Positions 27,493 to 35,698 of a stretch of 64,000 bases of DNA are shown in pieces. This DNA is from Lactiplantibacillus dongliensis (lineage in GTDB: Bacteria; Bacillota; Bacilli; Lactobacillales; Lactobacillaceae). The DNA lies in assembly GCF_005405105.1 (NCBI RefSeq), contig NZ_BJDK01000011.1, forward strand, positions 17,945 through 81,944, given 5' to 3'. The notes below the pieces were generated by a model. The model saw nothing but the letters and a program-made list of their open reading frames with translations, was not told where the DNA came from and searched no databases. A program made the translations under genes and the position numbers. Numbering within the stretch: position 1 is the stretch's first letter; each line of letters starts with the position of its first letter.

Positions 27493-28659
27493 TTGACAAA
27501 AAAGTTTTCATTCTTTTCAAAAGACATTGTTTGCGTGATGTTCGCTACCTTTTTTTACCAATTTAGTATTCAGGCAGTTAACCCGCTAATGAATGGCTAT
27601 GCGCGTCGTTTAGGGATTAGTAGTACTTTTGCTGGCATCATTGTGGGCGTTATGAGTGTCACGTCATTATTATTAAGACCATTTTCTGGTAATTTAACTG
27701 ATCGAATTTCTAAATATCATTTAGCCCTCATCGGTGGTAGCTTGTGTGCGATTAGTGATCTCGGTTACCTTTTCACTTTCAACGCTCCTTGGCTATTAAC
27801 TTTTAGAATCATCAATGGCTTAGGCTTCGTCCTATGTACGGTTTGTCTAGCAACTTGGATGGCATTCTTAGTGCCACGCCAACACCTTGGCGCCGCGATG
27901 GGCTATTATGGCTTGCTAAACGCGCTTGCCATGGCGATTGCCCCGGCCCTAGCAATCAGCACCTATCAACTACTAGGCTATAAATTTGTGATCATACTGG
28001 CGGCTTTGAGCGCTGCCGCCATGGTCATTGTCATCCAATTAATCGATGACCGGGCTAAACCGGTAGTTGCATTAAAAGGCCAACATTTTAAAATTATTCA
28101 ACGAGATGCCTTACCAGTCGCAATGATTTTCTCGCTATTGTCGATTCCCTACTTTGTGACCCAAGCGGATATTGTGATGTATGTTCAAGAACGTCATTTG
28201 ACGATTGCCGTCAGCCTATTCTTTTTATGTTACTCATTTGCTTTGATTATCATTCGGATACTATTAAAAAACTATTTTGATACGATTGCATTTGGCATTT
28301 GGTTTTCTATCTGTATTGTGGCCACAATTGGTTATATTTTCCTATTAACCGTGATGCAAAACAATATTGAAATGATCTTAGCAGCGGGGTTAATGGCAAT
28401 CGGGTTTGGGGTGATGGTTTCGGTTTCCCAATCGACGGCCCTCTTATTAGCGCCCATGGAAGAACAGGGACTGGCTAACGCCACTTATTATTTAGGCAGC
28501 GATATCGGCATGTCACTCGGCCCCATCATCGGTGGAATTCTACCAACGATTTTACCACTCAAATTCTTTTACCCAGTGATGTTACTGATCATCCCTTTAG
28601 CAACAATACTTTATCTATGTCATCGGCGACAGCTCAATGCCGCGGTCCAGTACAATTAA
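27493..28659 (+). CDS. Major facilitator superfamily transporter
   Basis: A 388-residue MFS permease with 12 predicted membrane helices. The loop 2-3 signature GNLTDRISKYH (about 74-84) is the usual MFS motif. The protein is of the YfkF/multidrug-like size class; its substrate cannot be read from sequence. It starts with TTG, 8 nt after GAGAGG. It lies 73 bp after the esterase gene, separated by a hairpin with T tract, and before the MerR regulator on the same strand, a typical drug or metabolite efflux arrangement. A very strong terminator follows. Confidence 0.88.
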   Translation: MTKKFSFFSKDIVCVMFATFFYQFSIQAVNPLMNGYARRLGISSTFAGIIVGVMSVTSLLLRPFSGNLTDRISKYHLALIGGSLCAISDLGYLFTFNAPWLLTFRIINGLGFVLCTVCLATWMAFLVPRQHLGAAMGYYGLLNALAMAIAPALAISTYQLLGYKFVIILAALSAAAMVIVIQLIDDRAKPVVALKGQHFKIIQRDALPVAMIFSLLSIPYFVTQADIVMYVQERHLTIAVSLFFLCYSFALIIIRILLKNYFDTIAFGIWFSICIVATIGYIFLLTVMQNNIEMILAAGLMAIGFGVMVSVSQSTALLLAPMEEQGLANATYYLGSDIGMSLGPIIGGILPTILPLKFFYPVMLLIIPLATILYLCHRRQLNAAVQYN

Positions 28660-28694
28660 AACGACGTTATTTCAAAATTGATGACGGTGATCGA

Positions 28695-28746
28695 TTAAAA
28701 GTCCGTTACTATTAGATTCAGAATCTAGATAGTAACGGACTTTTAA
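28695..28746 (+). terminator. Strong terminator after the MFS gene
   Basis: TTAAAAGTCCGTTACTAT pairs with its exact complement ending at 28746; an inner TAGATTC/GAATCTA stem extends it with one bulged base. The A and T ends allow activity in both directions. Confidence 0.85.
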
Positions 28747-28990
28747 GTTATCAAAATGTTAAATTGTTGTTGTCATGCTGACGTTTATCGCTAAAAACGG
28801 TTGTCCTTTTGCCCACACGCTTGATCTAATTCAGTTTGTTTTATAGTAAAACCAAATCTCGTTTATGCTATAGTAAAAAACACATACTATAACACGTTTA
28901 ATGTTAGTCAAAACTGCCGTCTGCCAGTTAGCTTCAAAACTGTTGCCCCAACTGGCGTGGCAAATTTAATCTAACTAGCACCAAACCGTA

Positions 28991-29009
28991 CTGTCGTGTC
29001 ACGTTACAA
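28991..29009 (+). promoter_or_regulatory. Operator-like site in front of the MerR-family gene
   Basis: CTGTCGTGTCACGTTACAA matches the esterase-promoter operator at 14 of 19 positions and keeps the right half CACGTTACA exactly. It lies between promoter and SD of the MerR gene, a place where binding would repress. Confidence 0.55.
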
Positions 29010-29027
29010 CCCAACAGGAGGACTTAG

Positions 29028-29864
29028 ATGCTTAAAATAAGTGAAATGGCAGAGCTAGCTAATACTACTCGGCGAACCTTAATTTATTATGATCAGAAAA
29101 ATATCTTTAAACCGAAGTATAAAACTAGTACTGACTACCGTTACTATGATTATAGTCAACTGTATGACCTCTTATTCATACTAGGACTCCGTAGCTTAAA
29201 TCTATCCTTGTCTGAAATTAAAGCAATCAAAGACCAGCCACAAGCCAGCCAAACGGCCTATTTGCTCAATGCCCAGAGCAAAGTAAATAAAAAAATTGCT
29301 GAATTCGTTCGAATCCAACAAGTTCTTGAGAAGAAAATTGAAAAGCAAGCTAGCCTGGATCATGAAGTACTTTATAAACCAGTCATTAAGCAACGCCCGC
29401 AGATTACGTTTTGGTGTTCACGCCAAGCGGTTAATGATACCGAAGCCGAAGTCGCCCAACTTTATGCTGAGTTTTACAAGCAATTAGACACATTGACCAT
29501 TATGGATACAACCAAATCTGGATACCTAACCAATTTATCAATTGATAATCTAGCTGGATATGATGAAGCTACTTTTAGAATGATCAAAGAAGTCGGTAGC
29601 GTTAAGCATAAAAGGCTGATTCCAGTTTTAAAGAAAGAGGCTGCTAATTATGCGTGTGTTTTAGTTGATAACACGACTACTGGCATCCATCGTGGTTTAA
29701 ATCAGTTAAAAACGTTTTGCCGACAACAACACTTAAAAACTGATGATTATTTGTGGCAAATCAATTCTGGTGACCTTGCTATGGAAAATGGCGTTTCTAA
29801 ATACATTTGGCTTGATTTTACAATTCTTAATTCGGTAGATGACGCATTGATCGCACTAAACTAA
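29028..29864 (+). CDS. MerR-family transcriptional regulator with effector-binding domain
   Basis: A 278-residue regulator. The N-terminal MerR winged helix reads ISEMAELANTTRRTLIYYDQKNIFKP with TDYRYYDYSQ (about residues 4-45), followed by a coiled-coil dimerisation helix (about 75-118) and a C-terminal domain of about 150 residues that resembles GyrI-like effector-binding domains in length and layout. SD AGGAGG precedes ATG by 6-7 nt. It follows the esterase-MFS operon. The 19-bp-spacer promoter at 25910 and the related site at 28991 make that operon and itself its most likely targets. Inducer unknown. Confidence 0.85.
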   Translation: MLKISEMAELANTTRRTLIYYDQKNIFKPKYKTSTDYRYYDYSQLYDLLFILGLRSLNLSLSEIKAIKDQPQASQTAYLLNAQSKVNKKIAEFVRIQQVLEKKIEKQASLDHEVLYKPVIKQRPQITFWCSRQAVNDTEAEVAQLYAEFYKQLDTLTIMDTTKSGYLTNLSIDNLAGYDEATFRMIKEVGSVKHKRLIPVLKKEAANYACVLVDNTTTGIHRGLNQLKTFCRQQHLKTDDYLWQINSGDLAMENGVSKYIWLDFTILNSVDDALIALN

Positions 29865-29894
29865 GTCATATCAGATTAACCGCAAAGTAAAAAG

Positions 29895-31448
29895 TTAGCG
29901 TGCTGTTTCCCTAATGTTTTTCAAGCGATGGCGTTTAACCGTAGCTATCCCGCAAATGATTAAAAAGATTAGCGGCAAGTACAAGATAATATGGTACCGG
30001 CCTTGGACTTCCACCAGCATCGCACTTAAAGTAAAGCCATCCAGCAATAACGCACTAAAGAAGAAATAATTATTCAAATGCTGATTGTGACTGGCTAGTA
30101 AGGCTAGTCCTAACAGGACGCTAACCAAGGCTCCGACTAGCATCAAGTCAAAGTAGCCAAATGATAACGCGACCAGTAACGGCTTAAACTGATACCAAGC
30201 ATGCCCCAAGCTAGTTTGATGTTTGGTATGGCTGAGGTTATACAAGACCCAGTTGTAGCCGTAGTCTTCGGCCATCAGTTTTTGCATCTTCAAATTGATG
30301 AATGACCCCCACCGCCCCTGCCGATTGAGCTGGTGAATATTGTGATCGGTTGTCTTAAACATCTTGGCGGCAATTTTGGCATAAGCGCCATTGGCTGTTG
30401 GGGTTACTTTCAAATCATGCGTTACTTGTGTCATTAGCTGGTCGTCATATTGGCCACTAGTCTTCTCATCCGTCCCAGTAGCGAGGCTATAAGCGGTACT
30501 AACATGGCTAGGCGCTAAGTTGACGCCATACATCCAGTTATATAATGTTGACGAGCCTGCAAATAGTAAGATGGAGGCGCCGATAAAGACCAGCAGTTTC
30601 CGTAACGTTGGTCGAAAATGCCGTAGTGGCTGCAGCAATAACCATAGGCTTAGTATTAGCAGCCCAATTAGCCAGACCGTCATAATTGGCCGCAGCATAT
30701 TAGCCGCAATCGTTGCGACCCAAGCTAGACCTAGATTGAGCCACTGATCATTACTAGTCGCCGTTTTGATGGGTTTGAGCGCATTGGTTAGGCCGAGCAT
30801 ACTTAGCAAGAAACAGGTCAAAAATAGCGGTTCCGCACCGTTTAATAGCGTGCTATACAGCCAGTAAGCGGGAATCGCGTAAAACGTCAATGCTGCGACG
30901 ATCCCTAGTCGGCGGGATAACCAACGTGAGCCGAGTTGGTAAAGTAGCAGCATATCTAACCAGGTACAGCCAATGTTGATCAACTGACTGACAAGATAGG
31001 ATTGTCCGAAAAAGGCCGTGCCGAGACTGAAAAAGTTGGCAATATTTAAGGCGTGCGGGAAAACGACATAGCTACCTAATAAGCCATGCTGGAACATCGC
31101 CTTCCAGGTCATTCCTTGGGCACTATATGCCGCTAAAGCATGGTAATTCCAAAAATCCGAGGTGGGGGCAATTTTCAACCCCCATAGCAAAGGGACTTTA
31201 ATCAGGGTTAAGCTACCGAAAACGAACATTAACCAACTGGTCTTTTGCCGGACTAACCAGTGAGTGACGCCAATAATGCCGAGTACTAATGCGATTGCTA
31301 GGATAATGCCGATAACTAGTCCGGCTGACCAAGGCAGCTTTAGGCTGATGGCCGCCCGATTAGTAGCAATTAACATCCAAGCTAGTAAGCAGCCCGCCAC
31401 TAGCAAGACCAGTGCTTGACCACTTTTAACCAAGCCTCGTTTAAGCAT
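29895..31448 (-). CDS. Polytopic membrane protein, GT39/PMT-like glycosyltransferase
   Basis: About 517 residues with roughly 11 membrane helices, a long extracytoplasmic loop (about 330-420 in the ORF) and the layout of lipid-linked-sugar glycosyltransferases of the GT-C fold (ArnT/PMT-like); an acidic APTSDFWNYH segment in the first outer loop fits the catalytic Asp of that fold. I prefer the ATG at 31448, 7 nt after GGGGG and immediately after the stop of the upstream glycosyltransferase (31451), rather than a start 22 codons earlier that would overlap it. The pair likely transfers sugars to a cell-surface acceptor. Exact reaction not known. Confidence 0.7.
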   Translation of the reverse strand: MLKRGLVKSGQALVLLVAGCLLAWMLIATNRAAISLKLPWSAGLVIGIILAIALVLGIIGVTHWLVRQKTSWLMFVFGSLTLIKVPLLWGLKIAPTSDFWNYHALAAYSAQGMTWKAMFQHGLLGSYVVFPHALNIANFFSLGTAFFGQSYLVSQLINIGCTWLDMLLLYQLGSRWLSRRLGIVAALTFYAIPAYWLYSTLLNGAEPLFLTCFLLSMLGLTNALKPIKTATSNDQWLNLGLAWVATIAANMLRPIMTVWLIGLLILSLWLLLQPLRHFRPTLRKLLVFIGASILLFAGSSTLYNWMYGVNLAPSHVSTAYSLATGTDEKTSGQYDDQLMTQVTHDLKVTPTANGAYAKIAAKMFKTTDHNIHQLNRQGRWGSFINLKMQKLMAEDYGYNWVLYNLSHTKHQTSLGHAWYQFKPLLVALSFGYFDLMLVGALVSVLLGLALLASHNQHLNNYFFFSALLLDGFTLSAMLVEVQGRYHIILYLPLIFLIICGIATVKRHRLKNIRETAR

Positions 31449-31450
31449 GC

Positions 31451-32743
31451 TTACGCCCCCTGTCGTTTTAGACCAGCATACGCTCGCCCGGCGCCATGCC
31501 GGGTCTTGGTCCAATTCGTCTGGCCGCCGAGTTGCCGGGCAATGGCCGCGTATGGTGTTAAGCCAATAATGAGCAAATAACCTTGAAAACTAATACTGTC
31601 CCATAGTGCTGGCCAGAATTTGGTCGCTTGCTGAGCATCGGCGGAGTTACGTTGAAATAGGATGGTTAGGATGAGACAAGCAAACAAGGCAATTAAAATA
31701 ACGGTTATTAAAGCCACGTGATGCCAGCCGGTGACCCAATCTTGTAGGCTTCGCATGATCAGTGTGATGAGGGTCACCAGACTCGTGACTGGGACGATGC
31801 AGCCCGTGATCGGCATCAAAATCCAGAATGTCGTATCAATGCGCTGGAACCAATTCAGATTCTTGGAACGCCATAAGGCTGGTAAGTAATGCATACACTG
31901 CACCGCGCCTTGGCACCAGCGAACCCGTTGTTTAAAGAACGGGCGTAACTTTTCAACGCCTTCTTGCTGGACCACGATCGTATGCGTAAAGCGTACTTGG
32001 CGTCCGAGTAGCCAGGTCCGCAATGTAAATTCCAAATCTTCTAGCAAACGATCGCCCCACGGATTGACCAGGGCTAAGGACAAACGGACAAATTGCCCGT
32101 TACCACTGGCGATGCCTTGACCCAATCGATTACGCAATTGTTGGGTCGCACTATTGACGCACATGAACTCAAAATTTTGCATCCGAGTTAGCCAGTTAGG
32201 CTGGTTATAAATACTAACACCAGTCTGGAGCATCGCTATTTTAGGCTGTTGTTCAAAGTTGGCGACGACGGCCGTTAAGTCCTGACTAGTCATAAAAGCA
32301 TCGGCATCCAGCACCCCAACAATCGTTTGTTCTGGGTCGGCGTCTTTGGCCAGGGTGTGCTGTAAATACTGAATCGCTGTATTAAGAACGGCGCCTTTAC
32401 CCTGCTTTTCGTTACCGGCTCGATGCAAGACTTGTAAGTAAGGTGAATCAGTCTGCGCTAACTCGCTAAGACTGCGATCAGTCGAATTATCATCAACCGC
32501 AATAATCTGTGCTTGAATCGTTTTGGGCAACTGATCCAGTTGCGCTGACAACTGGGTGATCGTTTTTTGAATGATGGCAGCTTCGTTTAAAACGGGAATA
32601 ATCAAGTACAAGCGCATCGGCTGCTGGCCCTTTTGGGGTGTTGTAGTCGGTTCTCGATAATGATTGACTAACATAATATTAAATAAGAAATACAGATAAA
32701 AAAGACTCGAAATCGTAATCGCTAAATTTATAATGACGTGCAT
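31451..32743 (-). CDS. Family 2 glycosyltransferase, membrane-bound
   Basis: About 430 residues. An N-terminal membrane helix is followed by a cytoplasmic GT2 domain with VDDNSTDRS, GVLDADAFM, LLEDLEFTLR and QRVRWCQG, the D, D, ED and QxxRW set of processive synthases such as chitin and hyaluronan synthases; at least three C-terminal helices follow. I prefer ATG 32743, 7 nt after GGGGGAG, over the upstream ATG at 32785. A TATAAT box on the minus strand (32820-32825) is a possible promoter with a weak -35. The next gene begins right at its stop codon, so both act together in making or attaching a surface polymer. Confidence 0.85.
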   Translation of the reverse strand: MHVIINLAITISSLFYLYFLFNIMLVNHYREPTTTPQKGQQPMRLYLIIPVLNEAAIIQKTITQLSAQLDQLPKTIQAQIIAVDDNSTDRSLSELAQTDSPYLQVLHRAGNEKQGKGAVLNTAIQYLQHTLAKDADPEQTIVGVLDADAFMTSQDLTAVVANFEQQPKIAMLQTGVSIYNQPNWLTRMQNFEFMCVNSATQQLRNRLGQGIASGNGQFVRLSLALVNPWGDRLLEDLEFTLRTWLLGRQVRFTHTIVVQQEGVEKLRPFFKQRVRWCQGAVQCMHYLPALWRSKNLNWFQRIDTTFWILMPITGCIVPVTSLVTLITLIMRSLQDWVTGWHHVALITVILIALFACLILTILFQRNSADAQQATKFWPALWDSISFQGYLLIIGLTPYAAIARQLGGQTNWTKTRHGAGRAYAGLKRQGA

Positions 32744-32887
32744 CAACAATCTCCCCCATATCCTGATAAACCTTGGTCTAATCAACTCTCAAATATGATT
32801 CATTTAATGAATTGCGCCTATTATACGGATATTGGGGCCAAAAACACCAGTATTCGGCGTCTGAAAACACGCTGAACTAACTGGTCA

Positions 32888-32922
32888 TAAAAAAGGCCCC
32901 ATCACGTTAATGATGAGGCCTT
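32888..32922. terminator. Terminator downstream of the RelB-like gene
   Basis: AAGGCCCCATCA pairs with TGATGAGGCCTT around a 6-nt loop; the A run on the plus strand is the T run for minus-strand transcripts. Confidence 0.75.
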
Positions 32923-32928
32923 GGCACA

Positions 32929-33168
32929 TTAATTGGTTGGTGCTTGGCGCAGTTGCGCTAATTGTTTTAACACAGCGGGCAATTGGGCTTCGCTGTAAGC
33001 TGGATTATTCGCAGCAAATGGCAAGCCACCGACCGCAATCGTTTGTTTGAGGAACATATTAAAGGCCGTTGATAAGTTCAACCCGAGGGCATCGTAAATC
33101 AACGCTGCTTGTTGTTTATCTTGTTCATTAACCCGGAACGAAACTGCAATGTTTTTGGGATTATCCAT
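32929..33168 (-). CDS. Orphan RelB/DinJ-family antitoxin-like protein
   Basis: About 79 residues with the ribbon-helix-helix RelB/DinJ pattern: ISVSFRVNEQDKQQAALIYDALGLNLS-like N-terminus (here IAVSFRVNEQDK, then ALGLNLSTAFNMFLKQTI) and the VGGLPF motif near 50. It lacks a RelE/YafQ-type toxin gene on either side. I chose ATG 33168, 8 nt after GAGG. It may be the remains of a toxin-antitoxin locus, or a solitary repressor or anti-toxin. Neighbours are glycosyltransferases and a small membrane protein. Confidence 0.75.
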   Translation of the reverse strand: MDNPKNIAVSFRVNEQDKQQAALIYDALGLNLSTAFNMFLKQTIAVGGLPFAANNPAYSEAQLPAVLKQLAQLRQAPTN

Positions 33169-33329
33169 GACCATCACCTCAATCTAATCATACTAAATGT
33201 ATAGTAATTGTCAATACACTAGTTCAGATGAGAATTTACCGTTCTTTTACTGAGACTTTACATGGCGATGGTAGCGTTGGCCTGGCTCGTTTCGTTATGC
33301 TCATTAAAACGAATAAAGAAGGTCTTTCA

Positions 33330-33764
33330 ATGGATAAACAAACGACGACTTTATTAGGCTTAGCACTCTTACAACCAGTTGGCATTGCCCTAGCCCGAAC
33401 GCACCTGCAAACGCCGATGGTCACTCATTACGGCTTCTGGGGACAAGCAATGGCGTGGCAATTACCAGCCAGCTTACCGTTAGCTTTATTGGTCGGGATT
33501 CTCGGACCACTCCTACTATTAGGCTTACGCCAGTTACCACTTAATCAGTGGCTGGATTTATTGGTGTTACCGGGCTTACCGACTAGTCGTTACTTACTAA
33601 TGATGTTGGTTACCGGTTGGGATGTTTTCCTAATCAGCACACTTTTCTGGCAGTCGGACGGGATCAACACGGCTCGGATGGTCTTTACGACAGCGATCCT
33701 GTGCTTGCTCGGACTAAATAGTCTCGTCTTTATCTGGGCTTGGTGGCATCGCGTCGTGAAATAA
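33330..33764 (+). CDS. Small polytopic membrane protein of unknown function
   Basis: A 144-residue protein with four hydrophobic helices (starting at about residues 7, 38, 75 and 112). No signature I recognise. Start: ATG 33330, 7 nt after GAAGG; a frame of 178 codons opens at 33228 but lacks a ribosome binding site there. It is convergent with the GNAT gene downstream, 5 bp apart. Confidence 0.65.
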   Translation: MDKQTTTLLGLALLQPVGIALARTHLQTPMVTHYGFWGQAMAWQLPASLPLALLVGILGPLLLLGLRQLPLNQWLDLLVLPGLPTSRYLLMMLVTGWDVFLISTLFWQSDGINTARMVFTTAILCLLGLNSLVFIWAWWHRVVK

Positions 33765-33768
33765 CTAG

Positions 33769-34293
33769 TTAATCTAGATGCTTGATCATTAATAAATCAG
33801 TCTGGACATCGTCGCCCATCACAAAATGATGGGAACTGAACTGGTGAAAGCCCCAGTGTGCTTGGTAGAACTGTTTGGCGGGTTCGTTGTGCTCCCAAAC
33901 GCCAAGCCAAACGGTCGTTTTATGTGCGGCTTGGGCTAAGTCGATAGCTTGTTGAATCAATACGCTACCGAGGCCTTGGTGTTTGAAGGCTGGTAAGATA
34001 TAAATTCGTTCAACTTCTAAGGCATCCGGTCCCATTGCTTCCGTTTGCGCGGTGCCGGTATTGAGCTTTAGGTAACCGACGTGGTGCCCGTCACGGACAA
34101 TAAAGAAGAATTGGGAGTTAGGGTTTTGTAATTCAGCGGTTAATTTAGGGAGATTATAGGCACTATCTAAGTAAGCTTGCATGTTGGCCGCGGTATTGGC
34201 CGCTGCGAATGTTTCACGATAAGTTGTGAGACTCATGGCTTGTAAGGCGTTCACATCTTTAACTGTTAGAGCTTCAAGTTTAGGGGTTGACAT
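33769..34293 (-). CDS. GNAT-family N-acetyltransferase
   Basis: A 174-residue acetyltransferase. The acetyl-CoA binding motif A is VERIYILPAFKHQGLGSVLIQ in two halves (RIYILP, then HQGLGSVLI, about residues 90-110); motif B WLGVWEHNEPAKQFYQAHWGF follows (about 130-150). This is the spermidine/general GNAT size class; substrate unknown. It lies 21 bp after a MarR-family gene on the same strand, with SD AAGCAGG, so the two probably form an operon in which the MarR protein controls the acetyltransferase. Confidence 0.88.
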   Translation of the reverse strand: MSTPKLEALTVKDVNALQAMSLTTYRETFAAANTAANMQAYLDSAYNLPKLTAELQNPNSQFFFIVRDGHHVGYLKLNTGTAQTEAMGPDALEVERIYILPAFKHQGLGSVLIQQAIDLAQAAHKTTVWLGVWEHNEPAKQFYQAHWGFHQFSSHHFVMGDDVQTDLLMIKHLD

Positions 34294-34314
34294 TAAAAAG
34301 ACCTGCTTTCAAAT

Positions 34315-34776
34315 TTAGTATGGGCGGTGGCCGCCTTGTTTAACGGTAGTCCAATCAGCGGTCACCCGCTCGCTGACTTTCGCTAATAAGGCTGCTAACT
34401 GGTGGGCTTCATCGATCGATAAGTCCGCCAGCGCCACCTGATTGGAATAAGTATTTTCACGTTTGAGCTGCGGATAACGGGCTAATCCAGTCGCGGTGGG
34501 AAAAAGTTCTTTGTTTTTGCGATTGATTTTAGCGGCGTGTTTTTCAATCAAGCCTTGCGTCACCAGTTTTTGGACCGCCCGATTAGCCGTTGTACGGTCC
34601 ACTCGCAATTGCTGGGCTAAGTGTTCCGTGATGATGCCAGGTTGTTCGCAGATGCGGACTAAGTAGAGGTATTGGCCCTTGGTTAAGGCCAAAGCTTGAA
34701 ATTCAACGTTGCTGATGGCATCCAAAGCCCGCGCAATCGTCCCAATTTGGCGTAAAACGTCTGGTTGCGTCATCAT
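34315..34776 (-). CDS. MarR-family transcriptional regulator
   Basis: About 153 residues with the MarR winged helix: ITEHLAQQLRVDRTTANRAVQKLV (first helix-turn-helix, about residues 48-72), then a wing with INRKNKELFPTATG. Start ATG 34776 follows AAAGGAGG by 6 nt; a GTG two codons upstream overlaps the SD. Its promoter is probably TTGCAA-N17-TAAACT (34835 to 34807, minus strand), and TTGC/GCAA half sites at 34822-34835 suggest autoregulation. Downstream GNAT gene is likely controlled by it. Confidence 0.88.
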   Translation of the reverse strand: MMTQPDVLRQIGTIARALDAISNVEFQALALTKGQYLYLVRICEQPGIITEHLAQQLRVDRTTANRAVQKLVTQGLIEKHAAKINRKNKELFPTATGLARYPQLKRENTYSNQVALADLSIDEAHQLAALLAKVSERVTADWTTVKQGGHRPY

Positions 34777-34806
34777 GGTCACCCTCCTTTGATTAGAATA
34801 AAATCC

Positions 34807-34835
34807 AGTTTACAATTATTTTGCTGTACTTGCAA
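34807..34835 (-). promoter_or_regulatory. Promoter of the MarR-GNAT operon
   Basis: Minus strand: TTGCAA (34830-34835), 17-bp spacer, TAAACT (34807-34812). The -35 overlaps a TTGC-N7-GCAA inverted repeat, a possible MarR operator. Confidence 0.5.
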
Positions 34836-34889
34836 TAAAAATATTAATAATTAGTGCCAGTTAAGTGGTCGTCAGCTAAAGTCGCACAC

Positions 34890-34946
34890 AAAAAGACAGT
34901 CAGTAATTTAAGCAGATCATCTGCTTAGATCACTGACTGTCTTTTT
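34890..34946. terminator. Bidirectional terminator between two MarR-family genes
   Basis: AAAAAGACAGTCAGT (34890-34904) is exactly complementary to 34932-34946; inside it AAGCAGAT pairs with ATCTGCTT. It ends the OhrR-like gene on the minus strand and has an A run on the other side. Confidence 0.85.
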
Positions 34947-34957
34947 AATTAAGCGCA

Positions 34958-35374
34958 TCATTTTAAATTAGTCATTAATTTATGCACGAGCTTGGTCATG
35001 GTCGCCCATTCTTCATCACTGAGTTGAGCTTTGTCGACCAAAGTTTCTGGTAAATCGCTAATGGCGGCTCGCTTAGCGCGACCGGCCGCGGTGATGGCGA
35101 CTTTAACTTGACGTTCATCGGCTTCACTGCGATGACGACTAACGAGACCGTCTTGATCCATCCGTTTGAGTAATGGCGTCACGGTCCCGGTGCTGAGGTC
35201 GAGCCAATGACCAATGGCTTTGACGGTTAGTGCGGGTTGCTCGCTTAGAAGCACTAAGACGAGGTATTGCGGATAAGTGATGGCTTGCGCGGCAAGTTCC
35301 GGTTGATAAGCCCGTTGAATTGCCCGCGAAGTCACATACATTAAGAAACAAAAATGATCTTCTAATTTACGCAT
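34958..35374 (-). CDS. OhrR-like MarR-family peroxide sensor
   Basis: A 138-residue MarR protein close to OhrR: the N-terminal FCFLMYVTSRAI (Cys9) matches the reactive Cys15 segment of Bacillus OhrR, followed by ITYPQYLVLVLL, TVKAIGHWLDLSTGTVTPLLKRM and RSEADERQVKVAIT. OhrR proteins repress organic-peroxide genes until the Cys is oxidised. No ohr gene lies beside it. The SD (GGAGG) is 14 nt from ATG and lies within a GAGGG-TC-CCCTC hairpin, unusual spacing. Promoter and operator-like repeat at 35406-35441. Confidence 0.85.
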   Translation of the reverse strand: MRKLEDHFCFLMYVTSRAIQRAYQPELAAQAITYPQYLVLVLLSEQPALTVKAIGHWLDLSTGTVTPLLKRMDQDGLVSRHRSEADERQVKVAITAAGRAKRAAISDLPETLVDKAQLSDEEWATMTKLVHKLMTNLK

Positions 35375-35679
35375 AGCGTTGAGGGGACCCTCCTTTAAAA
35401 CGGGTAAGTGTAATTATATAACACTTGCTGCTTTTATACAATTCAATTGTTAACAACTAATCAACTGATTACTGAACTTAATCAGCTTGTATTATAGCAT
35501 CCCCAAGCCTGCAACCTAGTAGCGAGTGACTTGAATCCGGCGATTTAGTTAGTATTTTACAACTTAGATTGAAAGGAATTTGTGTTAATTAATAGCGACC
35601 GATTGATTTTAGTTTGGTGATGCCTTATTTTGGGCTGGCCTGCTGGCACGTCTAACTCAAAACCCCCGCTAAGCTTAAT
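35375..35679. other. Region between the OhrR-like gene and the polymerase operon
   Basis: No gene seen. It holds the OhrR-like promoter (35413-35441), its AAGTGT/ACACTT repeat and the terminator of the YolD-polymerase operon at 35654-35698; the middle is AT-rich without obvious structure. Confidence 0.5.
35406..35441 (-). promoter_or_regulatory. Promoter and operator of the OhrR-like gene
   Basis: Minus strand TTGTAT (35436-35441), 17-bp spacer, TATAAT (35413-35418). AAGTGT (35406-35411) and ACACTT (35421-35426) form an inverted repeat around the -10 box, well placed for autorepression. Confidence 0.6.
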
Positions 35680-35698
35680 TTAGCGGGGGGTTTGAGTT
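35654..35698 (-). terminator. Terminator of the Y-family polymerase operon
   Basis: AACTCAAAACCCCCGCTAA pairs with TTAGCGGGGGGTTTGAGTT almost perfectly. The stem overlaps the last codons and stop of the YolD-like gene. Confidence 0.7.

Larger units (their letters stand above)
28660..29027. other. Intergenic region before the MerR-family gene
   Basis: No gene. It holds the MFS terminator (28695-28746), a TATAGTA/TACTATA inverted repeat (28869-28875 and 28885-28891), a minus-strand relative of the structured repeat family seen at 53.6-54.0 kb (about 28921-28986), and an operator-like site 19 bp before the MerR start (28991-29009). Confidence 0.6.
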
